The position numbers were made by a program, and so were the translations under genes. The notes beneath the pieces were generated by a model that saw only the letters and a program-made list of their open reading frames with translations, was not told the DNA's origin and made no database searches. Below, piece by piece: positions 1 through 12,575 of a DNA stretch of 64,000 nt. The DNA is from Odontocerum albicorne (taxonomy: Eukaryota > Arthropoda > Insecta > Trichoptera > Odontoceridae): assembly GCA_949825065.1 (NCBI GenBank), contig OX463841.1, positions 19,959,381-20,023,380 of the forward strand. Reading direction: 5' to 3'. The stretch's first letter is position 1; each line of letters begins with the position of its first letter.

Positions 1-166
1 ACAAGCCAATACAAAGCGACCCCGATGTTTCTGAAAAAAAAAAAGAATTGAATATGAGTTGGAATGAATCCATAAAAAAAATATATGTCTGAATTACCAA
101 TTCAGATATTTCGAAGAGCACAATAAAAAATAAAAATATTGGGGGAAACTTTTATTTATTTCAAAA

Positions 167-374
167 CGTTTTGTAGGCTTTCTATCTCTATACGTTTTGT
201 ATGCTTTCTATCTTTATACGTTTTGTAAGCGTTCTATCTCTATACGTTTTGTAGGCTTTCTATCTCTATACGTTTTGTAAGCGTTCTATCTCTATACGTT
301 TTGTAAGCTTTCTATCTCTATACGTTTTGTAGGCTTTCTATTTATATTCGTTTTGTAGGTTTTCTATCTCTGTA
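167..374. repeat. 26-bp minisatellite, 8 copies
   Basis: Eight head-to-tail copies of a 26-bp unit that begins CGTTTTGTAGGCTTTC. Copies differ by a few substitutions (GGC, AGC or TGC after GTA). There is no open frame through it. Confidence 0.93.
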
Positions 375-2094
375 CGATTCACGACTACGATGCATTATAT
401 TAAAAACCTATTTATCCGTAAATAAAAGCTAATACAGCTAGCTGATCTTTAGTTTTTTAATATATCTTCAATAAATAATATTCGCGTAAAAATTCAACAA
501 CATTTCTTTTTTAGTATCCCAAACAGTATATAATATAATAATAATACGAAAATAAAGTAATAATGTTTTTATTGAACTGATACAAATTCCCAGAATTATA
601 TTCTATACTTAAAGATTTTCATCCAAATTATAAACGAAATTCACAGTAAACTTGGATCAAATACTCGTAACAGGTCTTTTTTGCTATATTAATAGAAAAA
701 AAAAAAACAAAAACTTATTTGTCACGCTTTGTACTATACAACTCAGTCATTCCTTTTGGTTTGATAAGGTACATACTATTATTTAGCATTAAGTGAGATT
801 CGTAGGATCCTCTTAATAAGTCTCCAAAACGCAAACCAAATAATTCTTAACATAAGTTGAGAGTAAAGGTCATGATTCAAGATAAGCTTTGTTCCCATTA
901 CAGATTCATTTCTCAGGAAAACATGAGATATTATTGTATTGTACCTTTATCTCTCTCTGTATGTCAGTGTATCATTACCATACACACTTAAGCTGCTAGG
1001 ACAAGATCATAAAACCAAATATTCAATATTGTATAGCTTCATATTTTGTCTCGATCAGGCTTTCATTTCATACTTTATTAGTATGTACTCCATATGGGCA
1101 CCAGTCACCAATGTCAAGATTGACATCTAGGAGTAGTTTAACGAAGAGAGTGCAAGAACGGACGATTGCTCCGGATAAAGGGCGTTTTCTGAAGTGGAAA
1201 GAAAAACACCCGACGACTGGATAGATCTCTCAGAAAAGACGGCGCCTGGATACCAAAAACCTTGACGATGCTGGAAAGCCCAGAATAGGCTCTAAATAGT
1301 GTGGACTAGATGTAAGATAAACATACGGATATGAATTTCTTGTACCAATGAAGCATTTAATGTAATAATGAGGTTATGTAGAACTCGCAATACACGCTAG
1401 TTTGTCCGAATATATGGACAGCATTCTCTAGGCAAAACCTAAACAATATGAATGCTAGGGCGACATATTTTGCCACCTACTGGGAACACGTGGAATAATT
1501 AAAAAAATATGACACAGAAAGTGCGATCAACCAATTCAATCGAAGACGTCAAAAATATTGACACTTGAAGAATTTTTACCTCAATCATTATCAAAATTAC
1601 AACAAACTACTCTTATTCAATAATGAGTGATTTTAATTTTCAGGCATGTTTTATTTAAAAGCACCGGAATAACCCAGATGTAAGCGTGATAACAAACTAA
1701 TAATATAACATTTAGAATGATAAGTGACAGTAGAGAGACCAAAGATAGTTTCGGTCATACTATTTTTTATCTCTGCCTTTTATAGGGAAGTTCATAGTTC
1801 GTATTACATTTTCTATCATCCGTAAGGCGCTTACCCACGCGGGAGATGTTTGTGTGCTGATTAAGTTCTTCTCTTCTCATGGAAACATTGTTTGATATGT
1901 ATGTGTACTAACTTATGGCGACTTTTTACTAGGAAATGTTTAAATAATTATATTTTTTAGGATTAAATATTGTTGGGTTATTAATTTTATCAGAAATTCA
2001 TATTTTCCTACAGAATGTTTAGTGTCGAAACAGCCGAGAAAATACAACTCTAAGGAGTAAAACATTCATGTTGCAAATAATTTGGATAACTTTT
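375..2094. other. No gene seen; possible LINE 3' trace at 1140-1330
   Basis: AT-rich sequence with no coding signal I trust. Around 1140-1330 the plus strand is more GC-rich and reads like the degenerate C-terminal and tail region of a non-LTR retrotransposon (short Trp- and Arg-rich stretches broken by stops). This is a weak impression only. Confidence 0.4.
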
Positions 2095-2280
2095 ATCACA
2101 AGTCATCCAGCAGGGGATAGCGGATTCGATTCCCGTTGGAACCCATTTTAAAAACCAGTCCAGTTTTTCCAGTCTCGTTTTCACTTAAGGTCTCTTGCCA
2201 TCTTTCTGATCAGTAGAAATAAATTGTCACACGCAATAAGCCCGCCAAGTTGTACTGTACACTACGAAAGAATTTAAAAA
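2095..2280 (+). mobile_element. tRNA-derived SINE copy, head truncated
   Basis: A B-box-like GATTCGATTCCCGTTGG is followed by the family body (CCAGTC...TTTTCACTTAAGG) and the tail (CACACGCAATAAGCCCGCCAAG, then a TGTACACTACGAA-type end). The A-box half is missing or degraded. It belongs to the same dispersed family as the SINEs at 21.7, 22.9 and 52.5 kb. Confidence 0.75.
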
Positions 2281-2389
2281 ATCTTGTTTTTCATCTACGA
2301 GAATTATTGATTGATGTATTTTATCTACACCAGATATGAATTTAAAAAAAAAGCACTATGCTGAAAACTTATCATTATGGTTTTTTTAA

Positions 2390-2750
2390 TTAAAGTTTTT
2401 TTAATTCTTGAATAAAACACACAATTTCATTTGATTTCAAAAACTTTTTATTGGTCATTGAAGTATAATATATGACATTTAAACACAAAAAAACAATATC
2501 CGCCAAATGTCCACCTCTTGTAGCTCCACAGATGTCCACTCTTTTGTCAAAATTTTCGATGACATTTTGGCATAATTGCGGTTCTAACTCGCCAATAACG
2601 CGAATAATTTTGTCCTTCAGCTCAGAAATTGATTGGGGGTCATTCTTATAGACCTGGATTTTCACGTAACCCCAGAGAAAAGAGTCCAACGGTGTCAGTT
2701 TACATGATCTTGGTGGCCAATTAACATCACCGTTTCCGGAGATTACAATA
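2390..2750 (-). pseudogene. Tc3-like (IS630/Tc1/mariner superfamily) transposase, C-terminal fragment
   Basis: The minus strand encodes the end of a DDE transposase of the arthropod Tc3-like group, whose proteins usually start with a DUF4817-type helix-turn-helix. Seen directly: WPPRSCKLTPLDSFLWGYVK, then IQVYKNDPQSISELKD, EPQLCQNVIENFDKRVD and a GGHLAD motif. In this family the Asp of the 'TPLDFF' motif is the last catalytic acidic region and the GGH-D-I tail ends the protein. Only about 120 residues survive. The N-terminal DNA-binding domain and the first two catalytic acids are missing upstream (above 2750), where the frame dissolves into AT-rich sequence. I see no terminal inverted repeats. 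It is probably the same broad family as the element at 14024-14575, which keeps the opposite end of the protein. Confidence 0.85.
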
Positions 2751-3868
2751 CATAAAATAATTCAACAATTTTAACGCATTGTTGTATTGTATACGACTCC
2801 AGTTTTATAAATGTCATACATTACACTTCTCAAATGTCACAAGACCCAGGCAAGTTCGCGACGCCATCTGTGTTTTATCCAATAATTAAAAAACCGCTCA
2901 ATTTGAAAGACCCTTTAGATAACGGCTGATACGTACATTAGGATAATTCATGATGTTATTACGTAAGATCGGGATGATCACAATTAAGGAGTCCCCTGTC
3001 ATACAAGTTCAGGATCCATTAACATTAACCCACTGTTAGCCACATTCAGTATCCACTAAGAGAAATCCTCTGTCAAAATAGCGGATTTCGAATGATTATT
3101 TGAATTCTACGAGTAGTATTAATAACAACTGGCATACACGTATGTTTAGATGTCAACAGCTTGTTCGGTGGTTAGTACGCTCGTTAAGTAACCACGCGTC
3201 CTATAATATAATCAAATTTAGTATACGAGTAAAAACAGAATTTGTTATTTGTTCCGTAACGTTTAAAAGTATCGTCTTTTGTTTCTTTTGCCGCAATTAT
3301 AAAAAAATAAGATATTTTACAACCATTTTGGTCTATGCGTATACGCTGTCATCTGTTATTAACAATCGGTGTTTAGCGTTCTCACTGTGTATTTAAATCT
3401 AAAATTAACAAATGTACTTGAAGTATTGGTTTATTATTACTTATGATAATGATTCTGCATTCATTAAATTAATCATACAAAAGGGAAAGGCGAAGGAAAG
3501 GCTCAGCAATTGCCTTAACTGAAAAAAGGCATTTTCATAGGACTAAAACTAGAATATAATTATAAGTAAAAAACATTCTTTATTTTTATTTTCCCATAAA
3601 ATAAATTTTATTGAATTCGTATTTCAAATGTAAAATGTGTGTTCAAATGTTAAAAAAATTAAAATCGCAACGAAATATTTTTCAGACAATTAAAGCGATC
3701 TCCACTAATTATTTTCTTGGATATTGTTTGATAAATTCAAGAATTTAAAAAATATTGCAGACTTCTAATTAAGAACGGGTTTTTCGACAATTTTTGCTAA
3801 TGACTAGTGTTCATGATCCTTAAATCCAAGCAAATATCCAAATAATATCTACATTTTCGCAGATCAAA
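2751..3868. other. No gene seen
   Basis: AT-rich, no recognisable element. The 98-codon open frame at 3100-3396 has low-complexity composition and no motif, so I treat it as chance. Confidence 0.5.
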
Positions 3869-3869
3869 A

Positions 3870-4041
3870 ATAAATACATATTTGAATGGTTGAAGTAAAA
3901 TAGGCACTAAGTACCAAAAAAAAACTAAGTATGCAGTTTCGTTCTATATGCCATATATAACGAAACTGCACACTTAGTTTTTTTTGTTGTTTTTTTTGGT
4001 ACTTAGTGCCTATTTTACTTCAACCATTCATTTATTTATTT
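3870..4041. repeat. Foldback element (long imperfect hairpin)
   Basis: The left arm from about 3884 (GAATGGTTGAAGTAAAATAG) is matched in reverse complement by a right arm ending about 4029. The arms are about 60-70 bp, almost identical apart from changes in the A/T runs, with a loop of roughly 10 bp at 3946-3957. It resembles a foldback MITE. No coding capacity. Confidence 0.9.
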
Positions 4042-4082
4042 TATCCACGGTCAATGACAATCTCAAAATACTATTCTATATT

Positions 4083-4296
4083 TTGTATTACACTTTCGTT
4101 GCACAAGTACAAACCGTCGGGTTTCTTGCAATGTAGTAATCTCATTAAACCAGAAAAGGTGTTCACGACTTCTTAAGTGAAAACCAGTCTGAACTCCTTT
4201 TTGAAAAAAATGGGGTAACTCGTAACGGATAGGCTTCTACCAACTTTGTCTCAAGCGCCTTACGCCTACCGACTGGGATACGGAGGTCGTCATGTA
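4083..4296 (-). mobile_element. tRNA-derived SINE copy
   Basis: The reverse complement starts GACGACCTCCGTATCCC (the family head), then runs through the body to AACCAGACTGG-like and CTTAAGTGAAAAC-like motifs and the degraded tail toward 4083. The promoter boxes are mutated. Confidence 0.75.
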
Positions 4297-4547
4297 AAGT
4301 AACAAATCGATGGAACTGAATCGGTTCAACATATAAATTTTATTAAATATAGCATCATGGTTATCAACTAGAGTTTTATCATTTGACATGTTTCTTAAGT
4401 AACATAATTTAAACACAAAGAGGTGAAAGCAACATAGATTTTTTTGCAATCGTAAAATCTATATAAATAAAAATGTAAATGTTCGTATATTAAAAATCTC
4501 TAATCTCCGAAAGTTCTTCACCGATCAGTTTGAAATTTTGACAAAAG

Positions 4548-4597
4548 GTTGCATTCGTATACAAGAATGTTTATATATTCTCGTATACGAATGCAAC
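4548..4597. repeat. 15-bp inverted repeat in the Helitron 5' region
   Basis: GTTGCATTCGTATAC at 4548-4562 is repeated in perfect reverse complement at 4583-4597 around a 20-bp AT-rich loop. It lies about 90 bp inside the Helitron 5' end. Confidence 0.9.
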
Positions 4598-4876
4598 TTT
4601 TATTTATTTATATACAGGTGTTTATAAAAAAGTTTATAAATCAGAAAAAATAACGTTTGCGCCTCCTGCAGCGACACAGACGAACTGAGCTTGACAGTTA
4701 TGTCACATTGCATTTTCGACGTTTCGGAATTAATATTAAATAAGTAAATATTAAATAATTAAACATTAAATATTTAATAATAAATATTTAAATAATAAAT
4801 TTTAAATTTTCAAATACGTTTATTGAAAAGTAGTGACATCAGCGCCAATCTGCTAAGATGTAAACATATAGATGTA

Positions 4877-5208
<332 letters not shown>

Positions 5209-5394
5209 AAGTTTTTGTCTGCCATTTTGTATTTTGACAGCGTCCTTCGTGTGCCGATATGTGCGTATAAAAGAAAACGTTATATATTTGTATTAAATTT
5301 TAATAAAAAAATGTTGTGTTGTGATAAAATTGACTTCAGTGATTGTGGTAAGTTGTTGAGATTATATTATATTTAGGTTAAAAAATCATTTTAC

Positions 5395-6235
5395 TTGGAT
5401 GTATTTCGGCATTATTTGGTGGTGAAGTTGGAAGAGTTACCCTTTAATTTAGTAGATATGACAATAGAGCAGTCTTACGCTGAATACAAATCTCTTCCAA
5501 CTGATCAAGAATCGGTAATTGATGAATTGGATCCGAATGAAAACCAAGAAACGGAAGATGATGAAGATGGTGAGCAATTAGAGGATTTAATAGAAAATAT
5601 TGAAGACGATTCTGATTCGTCAGATCCCAAAAGCAATATTCCTCTAAGCCATCTTCGTAGAAAAAATAATATTCAAGAAGCACAGACAACACCTATATGG
5701 AACGCTAATTTTATGGGTCGTGATATTGGCGACTTTACAGATTCTGCTGGAGTAGTAGATATTGTTAACCAGGTTATCAACCCTACACCTTATAAAATCT
5801 TTAGTTTATTGATAACAAATGAAATGATAGAAGATATGGTTTTTCAAACAAACTTTTACGCTGCTCAGATGCAACTAAAAACCAATAAAAGATTCAAGCC
5901 AACGTACGTAACTGAAATGAAAACTTTTTTGGGAATAAATTTTCTAATGGGTATAAAACTCTTGCCCAGTTACAGAGATTATTGGAGTTCAAGTCCTGAT
6001 CTTCAAGATAGTTATATTAGTCAATGTATGCCTGTCAATAGATTTAGTTAGTTCCTAAATCACGTACATCTGAATGACAATTCGTTTCAACCGGTAAGAA
6101 ACTCACCAGACTTTAAGAAGTTATATAAAGTGCGTCCATTCCTAAATGAATTATCAAAAAAAAAATCTAAAATGCTTAAAACCAGATCAGTTTTTGGCTA
6201 ACGATGAATTAATGATTAGATTCAAAGGCTGATAG
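5395..6235 (+). pseudogene. piggyBac-like transposase, N-terminal half, broken
   Basis: This resembles the PGBD/piggyBac group of cut-and-paste transposases (DDE_Tnp_1_7), which integrate at TTAA. An acidic N-terminus (Asp/Glu-rich, residues about 35-80 of the 218-codon frame) is followed by the conserved segment around FLGINFLMGIKLLPSYRDYW and DSYISQCMPVNRFS. A TAG at 6049-6051 then interrupts the frame. Reading on, FLNHVHLNDN follows directly, and after a frame change LANDELMIRFKG. In piggyBac proteins that DE motif carries the first catalytic Asp. The frame ends there, so the other catalytic acids and the C-terminal cysteine-rich domain are missing. I see no TTAA-flanked inverted repeats. 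It lies wholly between the two Helitron ends. A GTATAAAAG at about 5266 could be the remains of its promoter. Confidence 0.85.
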
Positions 6236-6450
6236 TGGCTGAAAGAGGTCAGTAGGAATATCAAAAGTATCTTTTTTATATATAATTTAATTTTATCTCT
6301 ATGTTTATATTTCAAAATCTATCAAATCGTATGTAGAAATGGAGATTTTTTTTAATTAGTGCCAATTACCTATTTGTCTTCTCTTAACATTTAATTAGTT
6401 ACAATTATCTCTCTGTCTTCCCTTAACATTTAATTAGTTATAATACTTTT

Positions 6451-7000
6451 ATGTTTCGTAATTTTATATGTTGCCTGAAATACTCTACTTTGTGGCGACA
6501 CGTAAAGACGTTGAAATTAACTACAAATATGCGTGTCCAGCTGCAAAACGATCGATCAGCTGAGATATTCTCACATCAATTGCTGGAAATTGGGAATGGA
6601 AAGGTGCCGGTTGATATGACCTCAGGACGAATTTCATTGCCTCATAACTTCTGCAATTTAGTGACGTCAAAAGAAGAATTAGTTGAAAAAGTATTTCCCA
6701 ATATTCAAATTAATTATAAGAATCACGATTGGCTAAGTGAACGAGCTATTGTTGCCACCAAGAACAAAGACGTCTACGAACTTAACAATATTATTCAGTT
6801 CCTTTTTTAATGTTTCACAATTTTATATGTTTTTGCTATAACTTTCTTTCTTCTTTTTCAGTGCAATCGATCTTTCATTCAAATCATATCGTGAATTGAC
6901 CACTTGGAGTGACGCGATCATTTGTGAGCACGGCGATGAACGCGACAGACTGAGAGTGGCTGAAAGACATAAAAAATATTGTATACCCACAAGCATTGTG
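6451..7000 (+). pseudogene. Helitron Pif1-like helicase fragment
   Basis: The frame 6451-6808 contains LWRHVKTLKLTTNMRVQL, a Pif1-family helicase block found in Helitron Rep/helicase proteins. It continues through GKVPVDMTSGRI and a KNHDWLSERAI / NKDVYELNNI segment typical of the region between helicase motifs. The frame then ends in unrelated sequence. The very C-terminus (KNIVYPQAL) reappears in another frame near 6968-6995, so roughly the last 150 residues are deleted. The Walker A and B motifs and the Rep domain are not present. About 100 bp further on is the Helitron 3' hairpin and CTAG end, consistent with a helicase C-terminus just inside the 3' terminus. Confidence 0.88.
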
Positions 7001-7633
7001 AAATTAAACATTTTAGAAACGTGTGCTTTCTCTTTTCTTTCTTTTCCATTTAACGAGACTGAGCCACAGCAACGCGTGGCCGAGTACAGCTAGTAATAAA
7101 TAAAATCGTTAGTCTGCAACTAGAAAAAGTTAGCCAATATCACATACAAAATAAATCATTTTAATACAACAAAGCCTCAAAATTATTCACTTTACATAAT
7201 AGTTAAATATTTCATTATAGCTGTTCCTCTAAATTTAGTAATTTTATTTTCAGTTAAATGCTGCGTTATTTTGCCAGGGGGAGTTCAATTTATTTTCTAT
7301 CTTAATATTAATAAAGAGTCAATGATAAATATTTTGAAAACATTTAAATTAAAATCAATTCCGCTTTACTTGTAACATCTGCGATGATATCCGCAGGCTT
7401 TCTTAAAACTAGAACATCTCGCCAATGAAGTATTTCAACGATAGTATTTCTATTATACAGTCTGTTTGACAAGAGCGTGTACGGCTAAATTTTTCCTAGA
7501 AGCCGTTAGAGGGTAGATTCAAACGAGAGCAGGTAGCAGAATATTTCATATAAAAACTCAGTTGTCGTTCGACTTTGGTTACACAAGAACATATTATAAA
7601 ATTGTACAATTGATAAAATTGTTAAATTTATAA

Positions 7634-8560
7634 ATGGCGAATGCTATTTTATCTCTAATTTTTTTTTAGCGAATGCTATTTTCCCCCATGAGTGTCGCGT
7701 ACGCATCATGTTACGATGCCGTGTTTCTGTGTACACATCCGAAAGGACTGAAAATGTCGTACGGAGCCGCTGCTAATTATATGAGAAAGTCGAAGATATT
7801 TGTAAGTAAGTGGGTGAAACGCTATTTCGACGTAAAAAACGTCGATGATCTATCAGATCGTGGCACTGCACATAAAACGATGAAAAATGAGGACAGAGTG
7901 ATTTTACGGGTGTTTGAGAAGTATCCTCGTCTATCATTGCGTAGTGCACAGGCGGTTTTGCGTGAAAAGGGTCTAATTGTGTCATATGACACTATAAAAA
8001 GACATTTACTAGCTCATGGAGGAAAATTTTGTAGCACGGTGAAGAAACCACCAATGTCCGAAAAACAAGTCGAAAAAAGACTCACTTGGGCGAAAAAAAT
8101 TTGGACCACAATTGGGACTACGTGATTTTTTTCGGACGAAGCTTCGTTTTGGGCACGGTCTTCCATTAATCATACCTGGTGTACCCGAACCAATATTCAT
8201 TCAGCGGATCGTTGAACACCCGGTAAAAGTCCACGCCTGAGGTTGTTTCTCAAAGCAGGGATTTGGCACTTTGCACATATTCACAAATAATTTGAACGCT
8301 GCCAAAATAGTTAAATATATCAGAAGGCTTTATTACCATCTGCCCAAAGGTGGTTTATAAGGAAAAAAATGAAAATTGGCTACTGCAAGAGGGCAATGAC
8401 CCAAAACATCGGAGTCCTCTTTGTACTGCGTGGAAACAGGAAAATGACGTTGATGTAATGGAATGACCGTCGCAGTCATCAGATGCAAATCATTTTTTGT
8501 TGTTTTCATTAAATTCACATAGAACCCACTTATCAGGCGTTTTCAGCTCGCTTTAAATGA
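7634..8560 (+). pseudogene. Tc1-like transposase, decayed
   Basis: This is an IS630/Tc1-type DDE transposase relic. The frame 7673-8125 holds the helix-turn-helix region: GLKMSYGAAANYMRKSK, FVSKWVKRYFDVKNVDDL, then SLRSAQAVLREKG and SYDTIKRHL, followed by EKQVEKRLTWAKK. A stop separates this from the catalytic part, where FFSDEASFWA (first Asp, about 8128-8157), EGNDPKHR (second Asp, about 8390) and WPSQSSDANH with a stop in front (third acidic position, about 8470-8490) can still be read in different frames. The spacing is disturbed by frameshifts. TGTTTGACAAGAGCGTGTAC at 7462 could be the 5' terminus, but I found no matching 3' copy. Inactive. Confidence 0.85.
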
Positions 8561-8639
8561 ACAAATTATTAAAGTAATGCGAATTAAAGGTCTAACTCGA
8601 TAAATAAATATAGTAGATTCCAAATAGTCAAACAAAATA

Positions 8640-8788
8640 CAAAATATGTCCTAGCAGAAAACGAGACTGAAATATTTTTTAAATCTGAGTTCCAACAGAA
8701 ATGAAACCCGCAACCTCCGGGCTGGGGGCTGGGGGTCGGGAGACAAGCGTCTCACCAACTAGGCCACCGAGGTCGTCCTGTATGTACT
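8640..8788 (-). mobile_element. tRNA-derived SINE copy
   Basis: On the minus strand CGACCTCGGTGGCCTAGTTGG is a well-kept A-box region. It is followed by GAGACGCTTGTCTCCCGACC and, after an expanded C-rich stretch (8719-8740), a B-box-like GGGTTTCATTTC. The body fades below 8650. Confidence 0.82.
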
Positions 8789-10340
8789 AAATATGTTTCC
8801 ATCTATTATATTTAAATGACCTTCTTTAAATATTCTTAAAGCATTTATTGTTTTTTACTGAAAAAAATTGTTGTTTTGTAAATTCGTAAGTTATAAATAA
8901 CACAAATGAACATAAATATGTCCTGAACAAATTAACATAAATATTTTTATAAAATAAAAAAAACATCGCGCAGCATTCAATCTTTGTAATTTAATATTTC
9001 GACATCCAAGATAAATGTAAAAAACCTATTAGCATATATTTTACATATAATGTATCATATTTCATTCAATGGTGTTCTTTTTTCGAAAATATACCTATGA
9101 ACCTTAAATATGGACGTTTATTTGTTATACGAGTATACAGAACCTGCGCGAGGATTCATGGCGCCAATTAAAAAAAGGCTTATTAATCTAGAAAAAATGC
9201 TTTAAGAATTTCTGGTTTGTTTCCGATTGCATTTTACCGTACTATTTTTTCCTCTTTTCTTTTTTGTCCAAAGTTTACTTTTTTTCACTCTCTATTTGCA
9301 TAAATATTATTTTTCTTAATTCTACGAATTTACGTACATATATGTATGTATAGCTTTCAGGTACGCATACACATATTTCTGTGTATTAAAGAGTGTTTGT
9401 GTGTATATGAATGTACGAGTATATCTGTATGAATATGTTCCGACTTTTGATTGGTAGATAGTCTATAAAAATAATTTTAAGAAATATCATATCTTGGGTG
9501 TTAACAGAATAAATATCCTATAGTAACATATGTTTTTCCAAGTGTTTTTTGTAATGTGCTAAAAAAACATCTGTGATGCTCCTAATCTCATTTATTCTCC
9601 GTACAGTGGGGTGATGTCTGATAGAGGAGTCGTACAAGATGAACTCGATATTTTTATAGCATCTATTTTTTTTTTCTTTTGAAACTTGTATGAATGTAGG
9701 TGTTTTTATACATATTGTTTTGTTTTTGTTATCAATAATCGGGATTAATCTATCGGTATCAAGACAGTATCAGACCTTAGTCCGCAAATGCTGCATTAAA
9801 AAGTACGTTAATTTCGAAAACAATTCGTAATAACATATGTTGTTTATCGTCTATACTTTTATGTAACTTGAATATTAGATTAATATTTTTTTATTTGTTT
9901 ATGATTTTTTAGCATTTAGTACATGGCACAAAAAAACCTTTAGATGTGAAGCAATAATGTATGTACTATTATCAAAACGAGATACCAAACTAAAGTGATA
10001 AAAAATATTTTAAAATATGCAAAGTACATATAATATATTTAAAAGTTCATATAGTTAATCTATTAAAAAAAGGGTTACTAAACTATATTAAAAATCTGGT
10101 AAATATTATGTGTATAATGAAGGAGAGGATCTTCAAACTTTGGAAGTATTACAGAAACTTTCCATTAAAATAACCTCAACGGGAACAGAATTCGAATAGC
10201 CGATCCCAAACCAGAAAGATAATCAAGAAAGTAACTGTATAAAAGTTCGTTGGTCCTTGAATAGAGGTAAGTAATACTTGAAAATTATTGTAGAATTTCT
10301 TCCAATATTTTCGTTTACCACGAAACCACAAATCTTAAAT
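8789..10340. other. No gene seen
   Basis: Very AT-rich, with short runs of ATGTATGTATA-type simple sequence near 9340-9430. TACGAGTA motifs occur at about 9129 and 9414. No element or coding motif recognised. Confidence 0.5.
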
Positions 10341-10344
10341 AATA

Positions 10345-10690
10345 TAAAACAATGAGGCTCCGTCCCCGACCACTCTGCGACCCAACTCCATATAGGCGCT
10401 GCGTGTCCCCATCGTACATGTCGAATACGTATTTGTCCAGATACGTATTGCGACTAACAAGATATGAGAATGACGGTTGAAAACGAGGTCATTTTAATTT
10501 TGTACGGTAGGTAGCCTTAAACATATCTAAATTGGGGATTCGAAAATATTGATGAGCGTGGTCGGAAGATAATATTGTATTGGGCCTCAGTAATCGACCC
10601 CTAGGGTTTAGAACCACTCGAGTATGCACGTAACTCACGTTTCGTCATTTCACGTGTTGGCAACATAACACACATAAATATACAATACTT
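10345..10690. repeat. Dispersed repeat family B, best copy
   Basis: This GC-richer block contains GGAAGATAATATTGTATTGG, then ATCGACCCCTAGGGTTTAGAACCAC, TATGCACGTAACTCACGTTTC and ACGTGTTGGCAACATAACAC. The same ordered motifs recur, more degraded, at about 33430-33560 and 39885-40080. CCCCGACCACTCTGC near 10358 and its near-complement GCGTGGTCGG near 10557 hint at an internal inverted repeat. Class unknown. Confidence 0.6.
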
Positions 10691-10719
10691 GTACCCAAAC
10701 TCCACCCGTCCGAATATTG

Positions 10720-10830
10720 TTACCTAATGAACCCATTTTTTTATTTCTTTACCAAGGAATCGAACTCGAAACCACCGGGTGGAAGTCAAGTGTCAACGTT
10801 GAAAACAACGTCATAATCACGATTTTTTTG
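10720..10830 (-). mobile_element. tRNA-derived SINE fragment
   Basis: The reverse complement reads CTTGACTTCCACCCGGTGG, then TTCGAGTTCGATTCCTTGG (B box). It is followed by the A/T-rich linker seen in the other copies. Confidence 0.75.
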
Positions 10831-11579
10831 AGTCGCATGGAAAATTAGATGTCTGTCCTTCAGAAACCAGGTTTTTTTTCATACGTGTTGACAGACAAAA
10901 TATTTCGGGCCGATGGTTAATTATTTCCTTTGAATCCGCATTTTTTCCAAATGACCTAATTATTATTCCTTATTCTGTCATATATTGTTTTTCCACATAT
11001 TCTACGCAACGCTCTCAGTTCTATAGGGTTTATCATACTGACAACTATTTTGCCACTTCCAAGTTTCACAAGCATTTTTAAATTTTAGGACCAAGATTAA
11101 AATATTTGTTCAATTAATCAATCTACAAATAACTGACCTGAATAGTTATACAACACTTAAACAGTGTTCTAATGTATATGTCTCTTGGAGGTCTCAATCT
11201 CCGATAGTACGAGTAGATATGAAGTTTATTCCATGCGATAACACCAACCTTTCCGAAAGAACGATCAAGATGGAACAGAGCAATAAATCATGGTGATAGA
11301 CCTGACTTTTTATAACGTATAAATGTGCCACAAAACTAAGCAAAAAATTATTTTTCTATTCGATGAGTGTCCGTACAAGTACAAGAACTGGTTTCGCACC
11401 TGGGGTCTTCTTTAAAGAACACCAACGCCTGAACTGCTCGATAAAGTATGACGCATTTTATTTCACTTGAGACTCGCAATTCTACAACGAAGCAAAATAT
11501 TTCTCCACAGATTATGTTAATTCTTCTTCATAATTATCTAAAACAAAATAGCTGTTAAGACATCAAACACCTTTTCTTC
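10831..11579. other. No gene seen
   Basis: AT-rich, nothing recognised. One TACGAGTA at about 11207. Confidence 0.4.
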
Positions 11580-12010
11580 TGCTTAGTGACCGCAATGCTG
11601 AGAAATGTTTTCCGCCCTGAGATTGCTGTAGCGTTTTTCTACAGTCCTCTAAGAATTCTGCTCTCGAAGAGCCTATGGCAAAGGTGGGCCAGTAGCATTT
11701 TTTACCTAGTCACTCCAGTGCACAGGTGTTCTACCTCTGCTCCTACGACCAGTGACAATGACTCCTGACACATAACCAGTGACAATGAACCCTTTCGCGA
11801 AATTAGACCGAAGATTGCGACGACTGTCTTATCTTGAAAGCATCTCTGAGATTTTTTTCTTCCAAAATAGAGACATTTGTTCGTCGTTTCGTCCATGAAA
11901 TACCCAGCAATCTTCTTCAACACCACACCTCGAAAGAGTGTATCCTTGACCGTTATTGTCCAAGTTTCTGAGGCATATAGAAATATTGCGAAAATCAAAG
12001 TTTTTTCAAA
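11580..12010 (-). pseudogene. LINE ORF2 fragment, C-terminal
   Basis: The minus-strand frame 11998-11702 starts IFAIFLYASETWTITVKD. This is the 'LLYGSETW' block found after the reverse transcriptase in many non-LTR retrotransposons. It is followed by a degenerate MDETTNKCLYFGRKK..IFGLISRKGSLSLV stretch corresponding to the usual 'RRTNVSIL...GHIARR...LEKLV' region. No RT core or tail is attached. Confidence 0.65.
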
Positions 12011-12369
12011 ATGTATTTAAAATTTTCGTCAGATGTGTTTGTTTCATCAGATCAGTCCCATAGCAAAAGACAAAAATATTTGATTCCAGAAACAAGTTAA
12101 TTCCAGAACAATTTAAATTCGATTCTAATTATAAATCAAAAATAGTTCTCGTTTTTTATTAAAATCTTCAAAAAAAGCACGTACAATAAAAAAATGTTTT
12201 ATGTATCATCAGTTTGACAATTACGTTTCAAAAGTGTAAGGGTTTCAATTAAATGATCTGATTTAATCTGTAAAGAAAAGTTTCTCAAATTCTGAGCCGC
12301 AAATCTCAATCAAATAGACTGGTTGGCATCTGGATAAAAGATAAACAAAAAAGGAGCTTTTGAATTAAT

Positions 12370-12575
12370 TGTATTATACTGTCGTTATATAAAGTGCAAT
12401 TCTATGGGTTTACTGCCATGTGGCAATCTTCCAACCAACCAGAAATACTTAATAGAGGTCTTAAGTGAAAACCAGACTGGAATACTTTTTCAATTTTCTT
12501 CGTATACCAGCGAAAAAAGAACTAAGAACTCTTATGTTGGAAAACAGTCGTTTTATCTACTAAGCTATAACATTA
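12370..12575 (-). mobile_element. tRNA-derived SINE copy
   Basis: Visible in plus orientation as CATGTGGCAATCTTCCAACC, CAACCAGAAATA, GGTCTTAAGTGAAAACCAGA and a degraded head ending ATCTACTAAGC. It carries the complete body and tail in reverse orientation. The B box is poor. Confidence 0.8.
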
